NCBI GenBank assembly: GCA_010405405.1
Contig: MU004232.1
Location: forward strand, 329,481 to 393,480
Length of the DNA: 64,000 bases
DNA from: Microthyrium microscopicum
Taxonomy: Eukaryota; Ascomycota; Dothideomycetes; Microthyriales; Microthyriaceae
Direction: 5' to 3'
The notes under the pieces are model-generated. The model was not told the origin of the DNA. It worked only from the letters and a program-made list of their open reading frames with translations, and did no database searches. This document shows, piece after piece, positions 42,104 through 52,983 of the stretch. Numbering within the stretch: the first letter of the stretch is position 1; each line of letters starts with the position of its first letter. Made by a program: the position numbers and the translations under genes.

Positions 42104-43643
42104 CTAAATTGGAAACAGATTGAGCTTACGGTTGGTTTCCAGTAATCGATGAGCCAGGTGAGGAGCTAAGCGTGGCCGTGCGATGGCATCATCGACCTTT
42201 GTTCTGAATGTTCCCCATCGTTCTTTTGCAGCAGGGCAATGGCGCTCCATCTGGGGTTCCTCATCTTCCCACGTTTTTTCTTCTTCTTCCTCGTCATCAT
42301 CATCTTTGAGCCAACAAGTCTCCGTACTATCAACATTCCAACTTGACGGCTCGAAAGATCGACACCAACCTTGTCCGCGTAGTTTATTTTCTTCCCATTC
42401 ATGGTGCGGTCGAGAGATTGTGAGCAATGTTCCCCCATAATAGCGCCCTTGCAGAGAACTTAATGACTTGATCAACTTGCGGAGAGGGTCATGTCTATTC
42501 CATGGCAGAAGTTGTGGCCAGAGAGTGATACGCTCTGCCTCTATGTTGCGACGGAAAACTTGTTCTTGTTCTTCGGTGCATTCGGCTTGCTGGCATTCTT
42601 GACAAAGTTTGTACTTTATCTTCCTATATTTCGTAGGTTTGATTTCGACGAGGGAGGTTAGATATTCTTCGCCTGCATCGAAGAGCTCCTTTATAAATTG
42701 CTCACGCCTATCCAACACGTATTCTAGAGAAAGCCAATGGTTAGTGTCTGACCATTCGCCTCATAATTTCTGATGTCTGGCTTACCTTGCAGGCACGGAA
42801 TCCGAAAATCAAGTTCTTTTTCTAAACATCTTAGGGAGCCAGGTTTGCTTCCATGAATGGCGTGGAGCAACAAATACTGATAGATGTCATTCACAGTTTT
42901 GATGTCTCCGAAAACCCAAGCAACGTCCATTAGATGCCATCGAGCATTCAAGGAGTGCAACTTGGGGATGTGAAAAGGTTTCATCCAATTCCGTACCCAG
43001 GGAATCACTACGCGAGCGCAGTCATATTTGTAACAGACCTCAGCAAGTCTACGGAGTTGGTCGAAGTCCATGGCCTCAGGAATATTTTGAAGTGACAGCT
43101 GCGAGATTGAAAGAAGTAATAGCATGCTATCCAGGTCATCCTCCGGGAAGTATACTTGTCCAGTGACGGCCTCTTTGTAACCGCCTTGGACCATGGCCTT
43201 CCAAACTGGAGATGCAAGAGCGAGTGCTTCAGAGGAAACCATAAGTTCGATTTGACCCTCGTCTTTCTTGCCAATCGTAACAGTAAAGGGATTGGCCCCT
43301 TGGTAGAGAGCTAGTTGCTGGGGTTGTCGGTAGAAGGCTTCAATATCTTCTATCTGGTCCGACATGTTGAACATATTCGTCATTGTCGCTTCTTCTTCTG
43401 ATGTGGCAGATTTCGTTAACAGTCCGGGCTCTGAAAGATAAGTTCCATCATCCAGATACCACAGATCACTTTCGCCTAACTTTGGTCAGTCAGATCATAT
43501 CAAGTCAAGATTTATTCTAGCTCACCACTTCTCAAATCTACCCAGTGATACTGCTTGAGATGTGCGAGTCGTAACTTCGCAGAAGCAAACTTTTCATTAC
43601 AAAGAAGTAGTGGACAGTTCCACAAGAACGAACCAGAGTCCAT
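42104..43643 (-). CDS. C2H2 zinc finger plus BTB/POZ-like protein
   Basis: Exons 43526-43643, 42786-43475 and 42104-42723 (introns 50 and 62 bp) give 475 residues. Exon 1 encodes a C2H2 finger, Cys10-x4-Cys15-x12-His28-x4-His33 (NCPLLLCNEKFASAKLRLAH). After an acidic linker, about residues 80-190 resemble the fungal BTB/POZ form: NPFTVTIGKKDEGQIELMVS, LASPVWKAMVQGGYKEA, VYFPEDDLDSMLLLLSI. A conserved helical part follows (LAEVCYKYDCARVVIPWV). The C-terminal third is Trp- and Glu-rich with a Cys-rich patch (KLCQECQQAEC). A nuclear or ubiquitin-adaptor role is possible but unproven. The finger depends on the exon 1 splice, which joins in frame as LRSGESDLWYLDDG. Confidence 0.8.
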
Positions 43644-44958
43644 AATGGCTTTGAGAACGCAAACCTTGGTAATTGACGTTATGATAACCTGTGGTCGCAC
43701 CGTAGATGAGTCGATAGCTGGAAATTAGGCCCGGCGAAGAATAAAATCTGACGGGAGAGCACGACGATAAGGAGGCGCTAATTAAGTTGAAGCGGTACAG
43801 AGGAAGCAATTCTGGTAGTGGAATCGGGACTAAGGCTTAAAGGCCACCCTACAATGTAGAAGTATAGCCCGCCCGGACCGTAGGTCACCGAAATAAGTGT
43901 CTACCAAAGTTTTGTCACTGTTACCAGCACAAAGGTCCTAGAGTATCAAGTTACTACGTGCGCATAGCCTTATTTCTTAGATCTACCTCAAACTTAACCT
44001 GTGCCTCTGCTTAATTTATGGAGATATAGCAGGCGGTACCGCTTTTAATAAGCAACACACTGAAATACAGTTTTATGGGCAAACTCTTTTGGCGAGAATT
44101 CTCTTCTGCTCATAAATTCGAAAGGGCGTGGTCCTTCCTAAAAAAAAAGTCGCGGTATATGCGCGAACCTTGAGCTTCTTTTGGTACCGAACCGTGCAGT
44201 GACCGTGGTTGAGCCTCCATAAATTTTACACCTCTGGCAGTATATATGCTTTGTGACTGGTCCGGACATGGTGTGCTTCCTTTTGACGTAGTCACCACCA
44301 TATCTGTTATTAATAACCTGTTCATTCCTGCCAACTTCCCAGCCGAGACCTTTCAGGCACTGAGCAGAATATAGTCTTGCCAACTTACAGCTACACCATT
44401 TCCTTACTTGATCCGCCATATCGGTTCTCATATCAATTCTGATCACGTATCCCCATCACCGGATTCAATACGGATTTCCAACTGATTGATTTAGCTATCC
44501 TCCGAAGCTATCTCGATATACTAACAACCAACTTCCAAAACTGACTAGCAGGATTGTTACACAGCCAAAACAGCGTCAAGTCGCCTGTCAAGAGTATCTA
44601 AATTGGCTTCAGCCTGTTTCCACTGCGCGCCAGTGATACGATTTATTACCAAGCTCTCTCTCGACTCGACAGTCTACATCATTGGTCTCATTCTGATAGC
44701 ATATCCTCTTCATTGCTCTCTCTTCAAGCGGCACTTCACACCTTTCTGGTCTCTGGTGCTCTATTGTTCCACGTCATCAGATTTTGCGGTCCCTCCAGCA
44801 ATTACCTTGGCCGCCTTTCTTGATCTCTCTGCAAGGAACCCGACATTATCTACGACAGCTAAGGGCCAATTTGCAATCATCTGAATCGCACGCTCTCGAA
44901 TATTGACGGGATATCGCACCAAAGCTTCATCGTAATTTCAGATTCCACCTTCAACATC
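43644..44958. other. Intergenic 1.3 kb, no supported gene
   Basis: Minus frames at 44110-44446 and a plus frame at 44603-44884 (no ATG) show no domains. The latter is hydrophobic but most likely the 5' leader of the next gene. Degenerate AT-rich parts around 43960-44080 may be old repeats. Confidence 0.45.
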
Positions 44959-46257
44959 ATGCCAAACATGGCGGAACAAGTCGGTAACAAATCGCCCAAA
45001 ACTGGCGGTACACCTCCACACAATGTTGTAAGAGACTTGCAATGCAACGAACCAAGCCGGGCAAGAGACATACGAGGCATATTGCCGCGAGATAGCACTA
45101 CGGTCAAAGTCGAGGACAAGCTGATGTTCCATCGTCCTGTACCCAAAGAGCAGAGCTTTGTGCCATCAGCCCCCAAGAAAGGCAAGATCTCTGACGAAGA
45201 GATCGCACTTGCCGAAAGGTTCGAGCGCAAATATGCATATTACAAAGCTCGATATACTGAGATGCAGCAGCGGCCCTCTCTTTTCTCGGCCAAGGACCAC
45301 GAAAGACTGCTAAAAGAGCATAAGAACCTGGCAGCAATGAAGCAAAAGCTTAAGGACGGGCTTGGATCCAGTCAATTGAAGGCCGCTAGACAATGGCTAC
45401 AGAGTAAGGAACGGAATCCTGGATGGGCCAAGAAGGAATGTGAGGAGGCTAAGATGCGTGAAAAGGCTAAGAAAAAGGCTAAGGAAAAGGCTCAGCAAAA
45501 GGCTCAGCAAAAGGTCGAAGCCAAATCCAAGACTGGAGGTTCCCAAGGCAAGAAACGTTCCTTTGATGACATGCTTGATCAGCCTGAGTTACCCATTACG
45601 GCGGAAGCTATTCGAACTTCACTCTGGTCTAGGAACTTCAAGGGGGACTTCAAGAAATATGCCAAGAGTGTGTACAAATCCCGCAAGGCGTCTCCTGGCT
45701 ACGCCAATTATGGTGGACAAGATGACTTCCGTCGATACGTCCTTATTCGGCATGGCTTTACAAACACTTTCGATATCCCCAATATTTACCAGGGACAGTT
45801 GCCGGAAGGAGCGACTGGCAAACACACTGAGCCAGTGTATCCGACCGCAAAGCGAGTAAAACTACACGGAGGATTGGGACCACGAAACGCCTGGAAGTAT
45901 CAACAAGGTGCCAAGGGGCTCAAGCAATTCCAAAACGCCATCGACTTTCAAGCGAAGTTAGGCTGGGGCGACATATATGTGCCAAATCACTATGGTGAGC
46001 CCAAAAAAATGAGCTGGCGTGATAAACTCCCAGGTCCAGATATAAGCTCAAAATATCGCACTTATATCCCGCGACCAACTCAAATGAAGACCATAACAAG
46101 TGCAGCGGATCTTCACTTAGCTCCAGTGCCAATAGAAGCCCAAGAAGCGGGAAGCCATCGCTCAAGATGGGATTGGATGTTGGGCAAAATCAACTGGGCT
46201 GCCCCTGGCTCTGTGTGGAATATAGGACTTTTTGCTCCTCATACGTGGACAGGATAG
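44959..46257 (+). CDS. Unrecognised basic protein, 432 residues
   Basis: A single exon. I do not recognise the family. Residues about 75-190 are helical and highly charged (ISDEEIALAERFERKYAYYK, LLKEHKNLAAMKQKLKDG) and end in a Lys/Ala/Gln repeat (KAKKKAKEKAQQKAQQK) likely to be a single helix or coiled coil. The C-terminal half is globular-looking and rich in Trp, Tyr and Gly: IRTSLWSRNFKGDFKKYAK, GGQDDFRRYVLIRHGFTN, GGLGPRNAWKYQQ, WDWMLGKINWAAPGSVWNI. No signal peptide or membrane segment. It is the first of three consecutive orphan genes. Codon use and unbroken length support a real gene. Confidence 0.75.
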   Translation: MPNMAEQVGNKSPKTGGTPPHNVVRDLQCNEPSRARDIRGILPRDSTTVKVEDKLMFHRPVPKEQSFVPSAPKKGKISDEEIALAERFERKYAYYKARYTEMQQRPSLFSAKDHERLLKEHKNLAAMKQKLKDGLGSSQLKAARQWLQSKERNPGWAKKECEEAKMREKAKKKAKEKAQQKAQQKVEAKSKTGGSQGKKRSFDDMLDQPELPITAEAIRTSLWSRNFKGDFKKYAKSVYKSRKASPGYANYGGQDDFRRYVLIRHGFTNTFDIPNIYQGQLPEGATGKHTEPVYPTAKRVKLHGGLGPRNAWKYQQGAKGLKQFQNAIDFQAKLGWGDIYVPNHYGEPKKMSWRDKLPGPDISSKYRTYIPRPTQMKTITSAADLHLAPVPIEAQEAGSHRSRWDWMLGKINWAAPGSVWNIGLFAPHTWTG

Positions 46258-47432
46258 GTAATTCTCACCGGCGCAGTTGATGATGTTCATGGGTGGCTTT
46301 TCTAGCGAGATGCTGTTCTTCTACTGACATATACTTTGCGTATGTATATATTGATTGTTTTCATTATTAGGAAAGCATGGTCATGAGACCTCGATCGCTA
46401 TTCCATTATTCGTCGCAATTCAAAGCTGCCTTGGCTCCAAATCAACGTGGGCATTGTCGCATGGGCTGGACGTTCATTATCTAAGAATGATTTCATAGCT
46501 ACAAAGAGACTGCGGCCGGTTTTCATATCGTTTGTATCCGTACACTTATGGTATGTACAAACGTCCTGTATAGATCAATACAAATATGCAGACTACTTCG
46601 TCCACACAGAGAAATTCTATAGAACGTTTAACACCTTTGTGATTCTGTATATATTACTTTCAGACCTCGGGTAGCTTCTCGTCCCTTCTGAGGCAATGCG
46701 AGAAATCGAGCGAAGTAGGATTCTCGAATTACACCTCGAACTTTGTGCGCCATACCCAAATGAGGAATAAGTCACTCTGCGAGCAGTGACTTAACCACCT
46801 CAACCGACTTAGGTTCAGCCCACCTAAACAACGCAAAGGCAATAGCAACTGGTCACTCTGTTGCTATGGGATATCAGACTCGTTCAACTTAAAACTCTGC
46901 CATTCTTCTCTCGTCCCCAAATTCCAATCTTCCTCTTCTCCACACCTTCTTCCCACAACATTGCCCCAAAACCAACCACATCATATCAATACTGTCTCCA
47001 GTTGACACTGCCCTTCAACTCTTCTTCCCAAAAACATTGCTCTCGAGAATTAGAACAATACTACAAGAGCTCTCCAAGTAAGTAACATTTTCGACGCCCT
47101 CCGTTCTAATTCCGCCGCGATTCAGCTGACTTGACCAGACCACCTCTACAACACCGCCCACAATATTCCCCGTCGCCAGTCCACTTCTCTTGGAACTTAG
47201 ATTTGCAAGGCCTTATAATTTCTTCTCATCCTATATCCCCCACTTCGCTTCGCTCTCCAACATCTGGCCCAGAAGACAGCCGCGGCACTTAATCAGCTTA
47301 AATATCAACATCCCAACAGCTTCAAAAGTAAGCCGTCCGCGCGCCAACAGATCATCTTCGCTCCAGCTAGCTGTCACGAAGGCACCATCTTAACTTTCGC
47401 TCTACCTGATCTTCCACACTTCGATAGTGAAC
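46258..47432. other. Long leader or intergenic region with 5' UTR-like introns and a 9 bp inverted repeat
   Basis: Two intron-like units precede the next gene: GTAAGT at about 47080 with a CTGACTTGACCAG end near 47139, and GTAAGC at about 47329 with an AACAG end near 47350. They suggest a spliced leader several hundred bases long. An inverted repeat lies at 46768-46793. Short frames have no domains. Confidence 0.45.
46768..46793. promoter_or_regulatory. Inverted repeat TAAGTCACT / AGTGACTTA
   Basis: Perfect 9 bp arms (46768-46776 and 46785-46793) around an 8 nt spacer. Each arm contains GTCAC/GTGAC next to TTA, resembling half sites of bZIP factors; GGTCACTCTG recurs near 46851. It lies about 640 bp upstream of the orphan gene start and may be a dimer site or a transcript hairpin. 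Confidence 0.5.
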
Positions 47433-50258
47433 ATGCCTAAGACAAGCCCCTCTTCTCGCGAGCCGGAGTACCCATCGACTCGAGTTGGAGTTCAAGAGTC
47501 TTAGCAAGACCCTGAACCCAGCAACGACGTCGCTCCGCCCGCCAATAACCAAAGCCTTGAATCAGAAGCTGTCCTTGAGCCCAGCGGCAACGTCACTTTG
47601 ACCGCTAAGAATCAGAAGGCCAGACCAAAAGATGAGAAAGGGACACCCAGCAAACCATCTGAGACTGGGTCAATCAAGCAATTGAAGACCAAACGTATGC
47701 GTCGAGAGGGTTATTGGAAGGCGGTACATCGTCTCAAAGGGTGTCCTCGCTATTGGGTACAAGCCAGTCAGGAACAGCTGAATTTCTTGGAACTTGCGAA
47801 GGAAGATCGTGACGCAGCATATGAAGCCCGTCATCAATCAAACACAAATCGTGGATTGCCTAAGTACTGCCCGGATGACGCTGCTCGTCTAGAGGCGAAG
47901 GCGAAGGAGAGAAAGGGTCGTGAGAAGTCAATGGAGGTACTGTTGAAGCCACTTTCTTTAGGCTGCTCGCCCGATTCGAAATCGGATTCGATATGGTCGG
48001 ACTACTTTAAGGAGGCATTCGAATACAATGCTTGGGCGGTTCTGGGTGATTGCATTGATGATCCCACCATACTGCCCAACTTCTGCAAGCTTCGACGATC
48101 ATATGGACGCAGCCATTTCGTACATGAGAACTACTTCGAGCAGGACCTTCAGAGCTCCATGTCCCTGCCGTACTACTCGACTCCGGAGCAAAAGCCCCCG
48201 ACGCCACTTCCAACCGGTCAAAAAGGACAGTGGGACTATAGATCTCTAGGAGACGCACAGTCATGGGCTGTAACAGATCATGCCTTCCAGGGCGATATAA
48301 TTCACGGCAAGGCGTGGAATCATAGAGTTCAAGAATTGCATCGAATTACCGATGCAAACCTGGAGCACATAAATCCAGGATTCAGATTCCACGTCCGTCG
48401 GCCATCAAAACTCCAGATATCTCAGTCCAGCGGCGGTCCAAAACACTATCCTGATTGGTGGAAGAATCTTGAACGCGATTTACATTGGCAGGAGCTGGAT
48501 GATGACTGGGAGCTTTCTCCAGAAGACACGGATTACGTGATCTCCGGCAACGAGACACTCACTCAGGAAGAGGCACCGGACGACGTTTCTTTCGGATCGT
48601 TCCTTCCGAGCTCGCCACTCGCAGGTGAAATTGACTCATCTGAGATTCCAGATCTTGTGGTTGAGCGACCAGTCAATCCCACTCCACATACCGCCCGCTA
48701 TGGGAATTTCGAGCAGGAAACCAATGTTAAGCCGTTGGAACTCCGAACTAGTTACCCAAGCTCACCTTCAATCTTCTTGGATGAAGACGATGATGAGGAG
48801 GAAGCTGTTAAGGCAATTCGGAAGTCGAAGCCCTTCCAGGAAATGGTCAGCTCTGTCCATTACGGGAATCATGATTCCCTATCAGTAGACGTCCACGTCA
48901 GTCCATCGCCTGCTCGCGCTGCTGAGGTCGAGTTGCATGACGGACGCACACCCTCGTTGACGGATAGCGACACTGATGAGCCTTCGGTCGTTTCTTACGA
49001 TGATTCGGAAGTAGACAACGCTATCCTGATTTCAGAGGAAGGCGCAAGAGAAAATTGCGAAAGTGAGGCAGCATTCGAAGCCTACGATGATTTGGAAGAA
49101 AACTCCGACGAGGAGTGGGAGAGAATCTATGATGATGACCCTCCTCAGAAGAACGACGCCATCGAACACATCAGCGATAGAATCCCAGTTGAGACCTCAG
49201 AAGAGAGCAACAACGATCCAATCAATCAGGACATACTCGAAAAGGTATCAATCGTTAAGGAATCCTATTTTGCACTTCTCACCAGCAATGAACATCTGGA
49301 AGAGCAAAATTTGGTTGCGCAGAACCAATGTACGAATTTGAGTCAGGCGCTACAGATGGCCCAAGAAGCTGAAGCTCTTTCTTTGGCAGCGAAAAAGAAG
49401 AGCGAATGGGCTAGCTTCGAGTTGACAGTCGATGTGGAAGAGGCTAAAGCGAAAACCAAAAAAGTTGAGCTCCAATTAAAGGAGACTCAAACAAAGCTTG
49501 GTGAAGCCCAGGAAACTATCACTCGGCAAGCAAAGACATTAGAGGAGGCTACAAAGTCCAAGAAGCAGGGAGCTGATTTGGCCATCTGTCTCCTGCCAGC
49601 AGAACTCTTTCCCCTCCCGGAATTGACTCTGGAAGAAGTTGTCCACTTCAAGCCGGATAACTTCCAAATGCATTGTCGAAAAGCTTCCTTCTCAAGCATG
49701 GACTCTTCCGAGACCTTGTCGTACAATGCTCAGGAAATTGACGGTGAGGATGTCTTGCCTCAGGACGGCAAGGCTCGAGAGATGATTGCCATTATGGAAG
49801 AGAAGATGACAAAGACTAAAGGCGCACTTGAGCGTGCGGAGGCGAAACTGAAGAAGCGGGAGTTCGAGGACTCCATGCTAATACTGGCAATATCGACTCC
49901 CCTTCCAAAATCTCGCGTCAAGCGTACCCTCTGGCAAAACCGTTCCCCAGCTCCTACTCTGGAGGGCCTCGTTCCCAAACTCATCGCTCTTCATGACCTC
50001 AAGGGTCTGAAAGGAAGCAAACTACTTAAACAATGGACCTCCGAAATGCAAGAGGAACTGGTGAAGAAGATTGAGCACCAGGAACTGTTGAAGAAGGAAG
50101 TCGAAGATGTCATGTGGTACCACCTGGCATCCGTTACCAAGCTTCCTTCCGAAGATGAAGAAGAGAAGGCCTCGTTGATCGAGCCTGCTTCGCTAGGCGT
50201 CAAGATCCTGCGTTCGGCAGGAGGCTTCTTGAAGAAGCTCTGGGATAATCGATTCTGA
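47433..50258 (+). CDS. Unrecognised large acidic coiled-coil protein, in-frame TAG near the start
   Basis: From the ATG at 47433 the frame is open to 50258 except for one TAG at codon 24 (47502-47504). The text on both sides is similar in composition (Ser/Pro/Glu-rich), so the frame looks like one protein. The first in-frame ATG after it is 47697, which would give 853 residues. I recognise no family. Order: a basic front (KRMRREGYWKAVHRLKGCPR), a Trp/Tyr-rich globular part (about 130-300 from 47697), a long acidic Ser-rich region, a coiled coil (SLAAKKKSEWASFELTVDVE onward), then a helical C-terminus (VEDVMWYHLASVTKLPSED). Spliced leader signals lie upstream. Alternatives are a 23-codon upstream frame controlling translation, a recent nonsense change, or a sequence error. 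Confidence 0.7.
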
Positions 50259-51133
50259 TCCATCAACGAGTCGGACGAGCTATCTACCATCATATCCTTA
50301 TTAGCTTTGATCTCGACCCATAGAGTATCTTTTACCGATTGATTGGCCAGCTACTGTTTACAAAGCAGTAGCCATTACTATCTCACACCCCTTATGGAAT
50401 TCTTTGGTCACCACACCTACATAAGGCAGCGGCAGCGTTATTATCCCCCTTCCGGTTTATATTATATCTCAATACCGACAGAGAAGTCGCCTGTCAATCT
50501 TTTGCTCCCACCGAGCCCCAGTCCCCCATACCTTCAATCCTGCCATCGATGTCGTAGATGTCAACATGGGATCTACTCAGACATTGGTCTTGATTGAAGA
50601 AAGCGGCGGCTTGGGGGCAAGTGGGGAGGAACATTCATGTCATCGATGTTGTAGATATCATTGTTCTCAGAACATTGAATCTACCGAGACATCGGTCTTG
50701 AATGAAAGAAGGGTTGGCCAATATGGTAATAGGGAGGTTGGCAGGATACACTCTTGTTATCAGGGTTTTGGCTTGCGAGTCATCGTAAAGGTCGGAATCT
50801 AAGTCTCGAATGCAGAAGGGGATTGAGAATGGTTGGTTATCTGAGGGATTTGAATTTTGTCATCGATGCTGGATAAGCTTTGGTCTATGTTTAGAACATA
50901 ATAGAAATATTCGAAGAAATATTGTATTCCATGTTCCGTTCAACAGTCATGACTTTTGCTGCTACATGATGGTGATACTCAATTGCATGAAAATTTATAG
51001 GAAGAGGGTAGCTAATCATTCTGGATGATATATCGAAGCACCTGAGACAAGAGAGTTCAAGGCGGCATTGCAAGTTCATTGCACTATCCGTATGGCTAAA
51101 TAGCAACTACAAAAGAACATCAACGAAAGACAA
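50259..51133. other. Convergent 3' space with an imperfect tandem duplication
   Basis: This lies between the plus orphan and the next minus orphan. Blocks sharing CATCGATGTYGTAGATRTC and CAGACATYGGTCTTGAAT-like words start at 50544 and 50641; a weaker third piece starts at 50861. Otherwise nothing was recognised. Confidence 0.5.
50541..50725. repeat. Imperfect direct repeat, period about 100 bp
   Basis: CCATCGATGTCGTAGATGTC at 50543 is matched by TCATCGATGTTGTAGATATC at 50640. Further on, ATCTACTCAGACATTGGTCT at 50571 is matched by ATCTACCGAGACATCGGTCT near 50680, with a small insertion in the second copy. CATCGATG occurs again at 50861. Old local duplication. Confidence 0.65.
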
Positions 51134-52495
51134 TCAAAGGTCTAAATCGTCCTGTGTGGGCGTGGGAGAAGCCATGAGCCATGCCGCAGTGCCAGGTGGA
51201 GGAGCATCATCGTCCGCCATATCATTATCGGTCGCTGCTTCATTGTCATCCGTTATGTAGCTTTCGTCCACGATATCCTTTAGATCAAGTGTATCCATAC
51301 AATCTTCGTCTTCGTCTTGATCTTCATCTTGACCCTCGTCCGTTTCTCCATTGTCACTTGACCACCCGTTCTCCTCGCTGCTGTTTACAATTTCCAGATC
51401 CATACTGTCCATCGACTGATCTGCCATAGGCGGGTCTTCCTGGAAGAAAACATTAGGTGCGACGGCAGTATCATCCTCAGCCGAAGATGCGTGAGTGTCC
51501 AGCGACTCGTTCAACTCATCATCAAGGCTCTGCAAAAGCTCATTACCAACATCGCCACCTCCCCACGGAGCAACAGTATCCTCATCACCCGCATAAAGAT
51601 GCTGCTCATCAAGATCCATAGCCCCAATCGTATCATCATCATCCTCATCCTCCATCCAAGGCTGCCAAGCGTGATAGTAGTCTGGCTCCATAGTAGCTGG
51701 ATCGTCGTCCACATGCATGACCATCCACATCTTAGTAGGCTGAGCTAGATGTACCCTCTGCAAACACCGTCTCTTATCGTTGAAAGTAATTTTCTGTCGC
51801 CAGTTGAGCCAGCCTTTTTGGTAACGTATTCCATTGGGCTCATAGACTGTCAAGTGCTTCTCTAGTATCTTTACGTTTTCCTCGGTCTGAGGTTCCCGCA
51901 GACCCTTCCAGCCATGGTCGTATTGGTTGACTTTCGGTTCTCCGCGCTTTCTATGTCGAGGAGGATTTACAAGTGGCCAAGCACGGCCAGTGGCTCCATA
52001 GGGTAAAGAACCCGTTCTTGAGCCAGTGGGTAGTAGTTGCCGTTTTCCGGCACGAACACCTATAAACTCGCGTAGCGTATGAGAGTCATTACCACTATCG
52101 GTAACCCAGTTGCCATGGATTTGTTTGGCCAACTTATCAAACGGCTTCCCGATTATGTTCTGGGCCCAATTGGTGACTTGAGCATTGTATAGAGAAGGAT
52201 ATATTTCCCAGGAACCGGTTTTTTCTTCGAGGATGAGCTCGAATGAGGCGTCGTTCTCGGCTTCTCGTTGTCTTCGTTGTGCCCCCAAAGGACAAGGGGT
52301 GCAGGATTGATCCATTTGACGGCTGGATGGAAGGAAGACTGGTGGAAACTTGAACACCACTTTTGGAAATTGGCGACGGATAGTGGGAAACGATGGCTGT
52401 GGTGGCGAGGTTGGCGGAGTTGTAGATACTGAGAGGGGCTTTGTGGCTGCCAACGTCTCCAGTTCGGATGTTTCTTCATACAGCGGTGATGACAT
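51134..52495 (-). CDS. Unrecognised protein, acidic C-terminus, 453 residues
   Basis: A single exon. I recognise no family. The first 90 residues are Pro/Ser/Thr-rich. A middle globular-looking part (about 90-280) is rich in Trp and Gly: GSWEIYPSLYNAQVTNWAQN, GKPFDKLAKQIHGNWVTDSG, GRAWPLVNPPRHRKRGEPKV, YQKGWLNWRQKITFNDKRR. The rest is strongly acidic with Asp/Glu runs and Met-Asp repeats. No signal peptide. The general plan (Trp-rich core plus charged low-complexity parts) is shared with the two orphans to the left, but I found no shared sequence. Third of the orphan block, facing the second. Confidence 0.7.
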   Translation of the reverse strand: MSSPLYEETSELETLAATKPLSVSTTPPTSPPQPSFPTIRRQFPKVVFKFPPVFLPSSRQMDQSCTPCPLGAQRRQREAENDASFELILEEKTGSWEIYPSLYNAQVTNWAQNIIGKPFDKLAKQIHGNWVTDSGNDSHTLREFIGVRAGKRQLLPTGSRTGSLPYGATGRAWPLVNPPRHRKRGEPKVNQYDHGWKGLREPQTEENVKILEKHLTVYEPNGIRYQKGWLNWRQKITFNDKRRCLQRVHLAQPTKMWMVMHVDDDPATMEPDYYHAWQPWMEDEDDDDTIGAMDLDEQHLYAGDEDTVAPWGGGDVGNELLQSLDDELNESLDTHASSAEDDTAVAPNVFFQEDPPMADQSMDSMDLEIVNSSEENGWSSDNGETDEGQDEDQDEDEDCMDTLDLKDIVDESYITDDNEAATDNDMADDDAPPPGTAAWLMASPTPTQDDLDL

Positions 52496-52983
52496 AGCTG
52501 ATATGGTCAGATTTAAGTTGACCAGGAGTTGCAGTCGCTTACAATTTGATGCGTATTTCTTGCGAGGAGATCAGCCGGGAAAGTGACTATTACAGTGTCA
52601 TGTAACACCGAGCTACTAGCAAAAGGAGTTTTGATATAGACGGTGATGCTTCTTGGTGTACGCTCAGATGGCAGTGAGCAGATTGAGTATAACGCGTGGG
52701 ATGGAATAGTGAAGTGAGGTGGTGAAAGCAGGGATTGGAAGGGACTAGTCTGGCAAATGGATATTGCAGTGCATCCGAAAGTAGAACTTGAAGAAATAGG
52801 AAGCTATAAAATCAAGCCGAGAGCAGATGAAGGTAGATTAAGTGACGACTGACCAGACCAGAGTTGAGGTGACGACTTGCGGTGTTGGGCAGCGGATCTG
52901 GTACACTCACGATAGTGGGAAAAACTGAACATTGGTTGGCGGGCGCTGGAGTACCAAAGAATCCATACTTTGATTATGCTAGG
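52496..52983. other. Intergenic, no gene seen
   Basis: This lies between the minus orphan start and the BCP1 stop. Short frames only. Confidence 0.5.
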
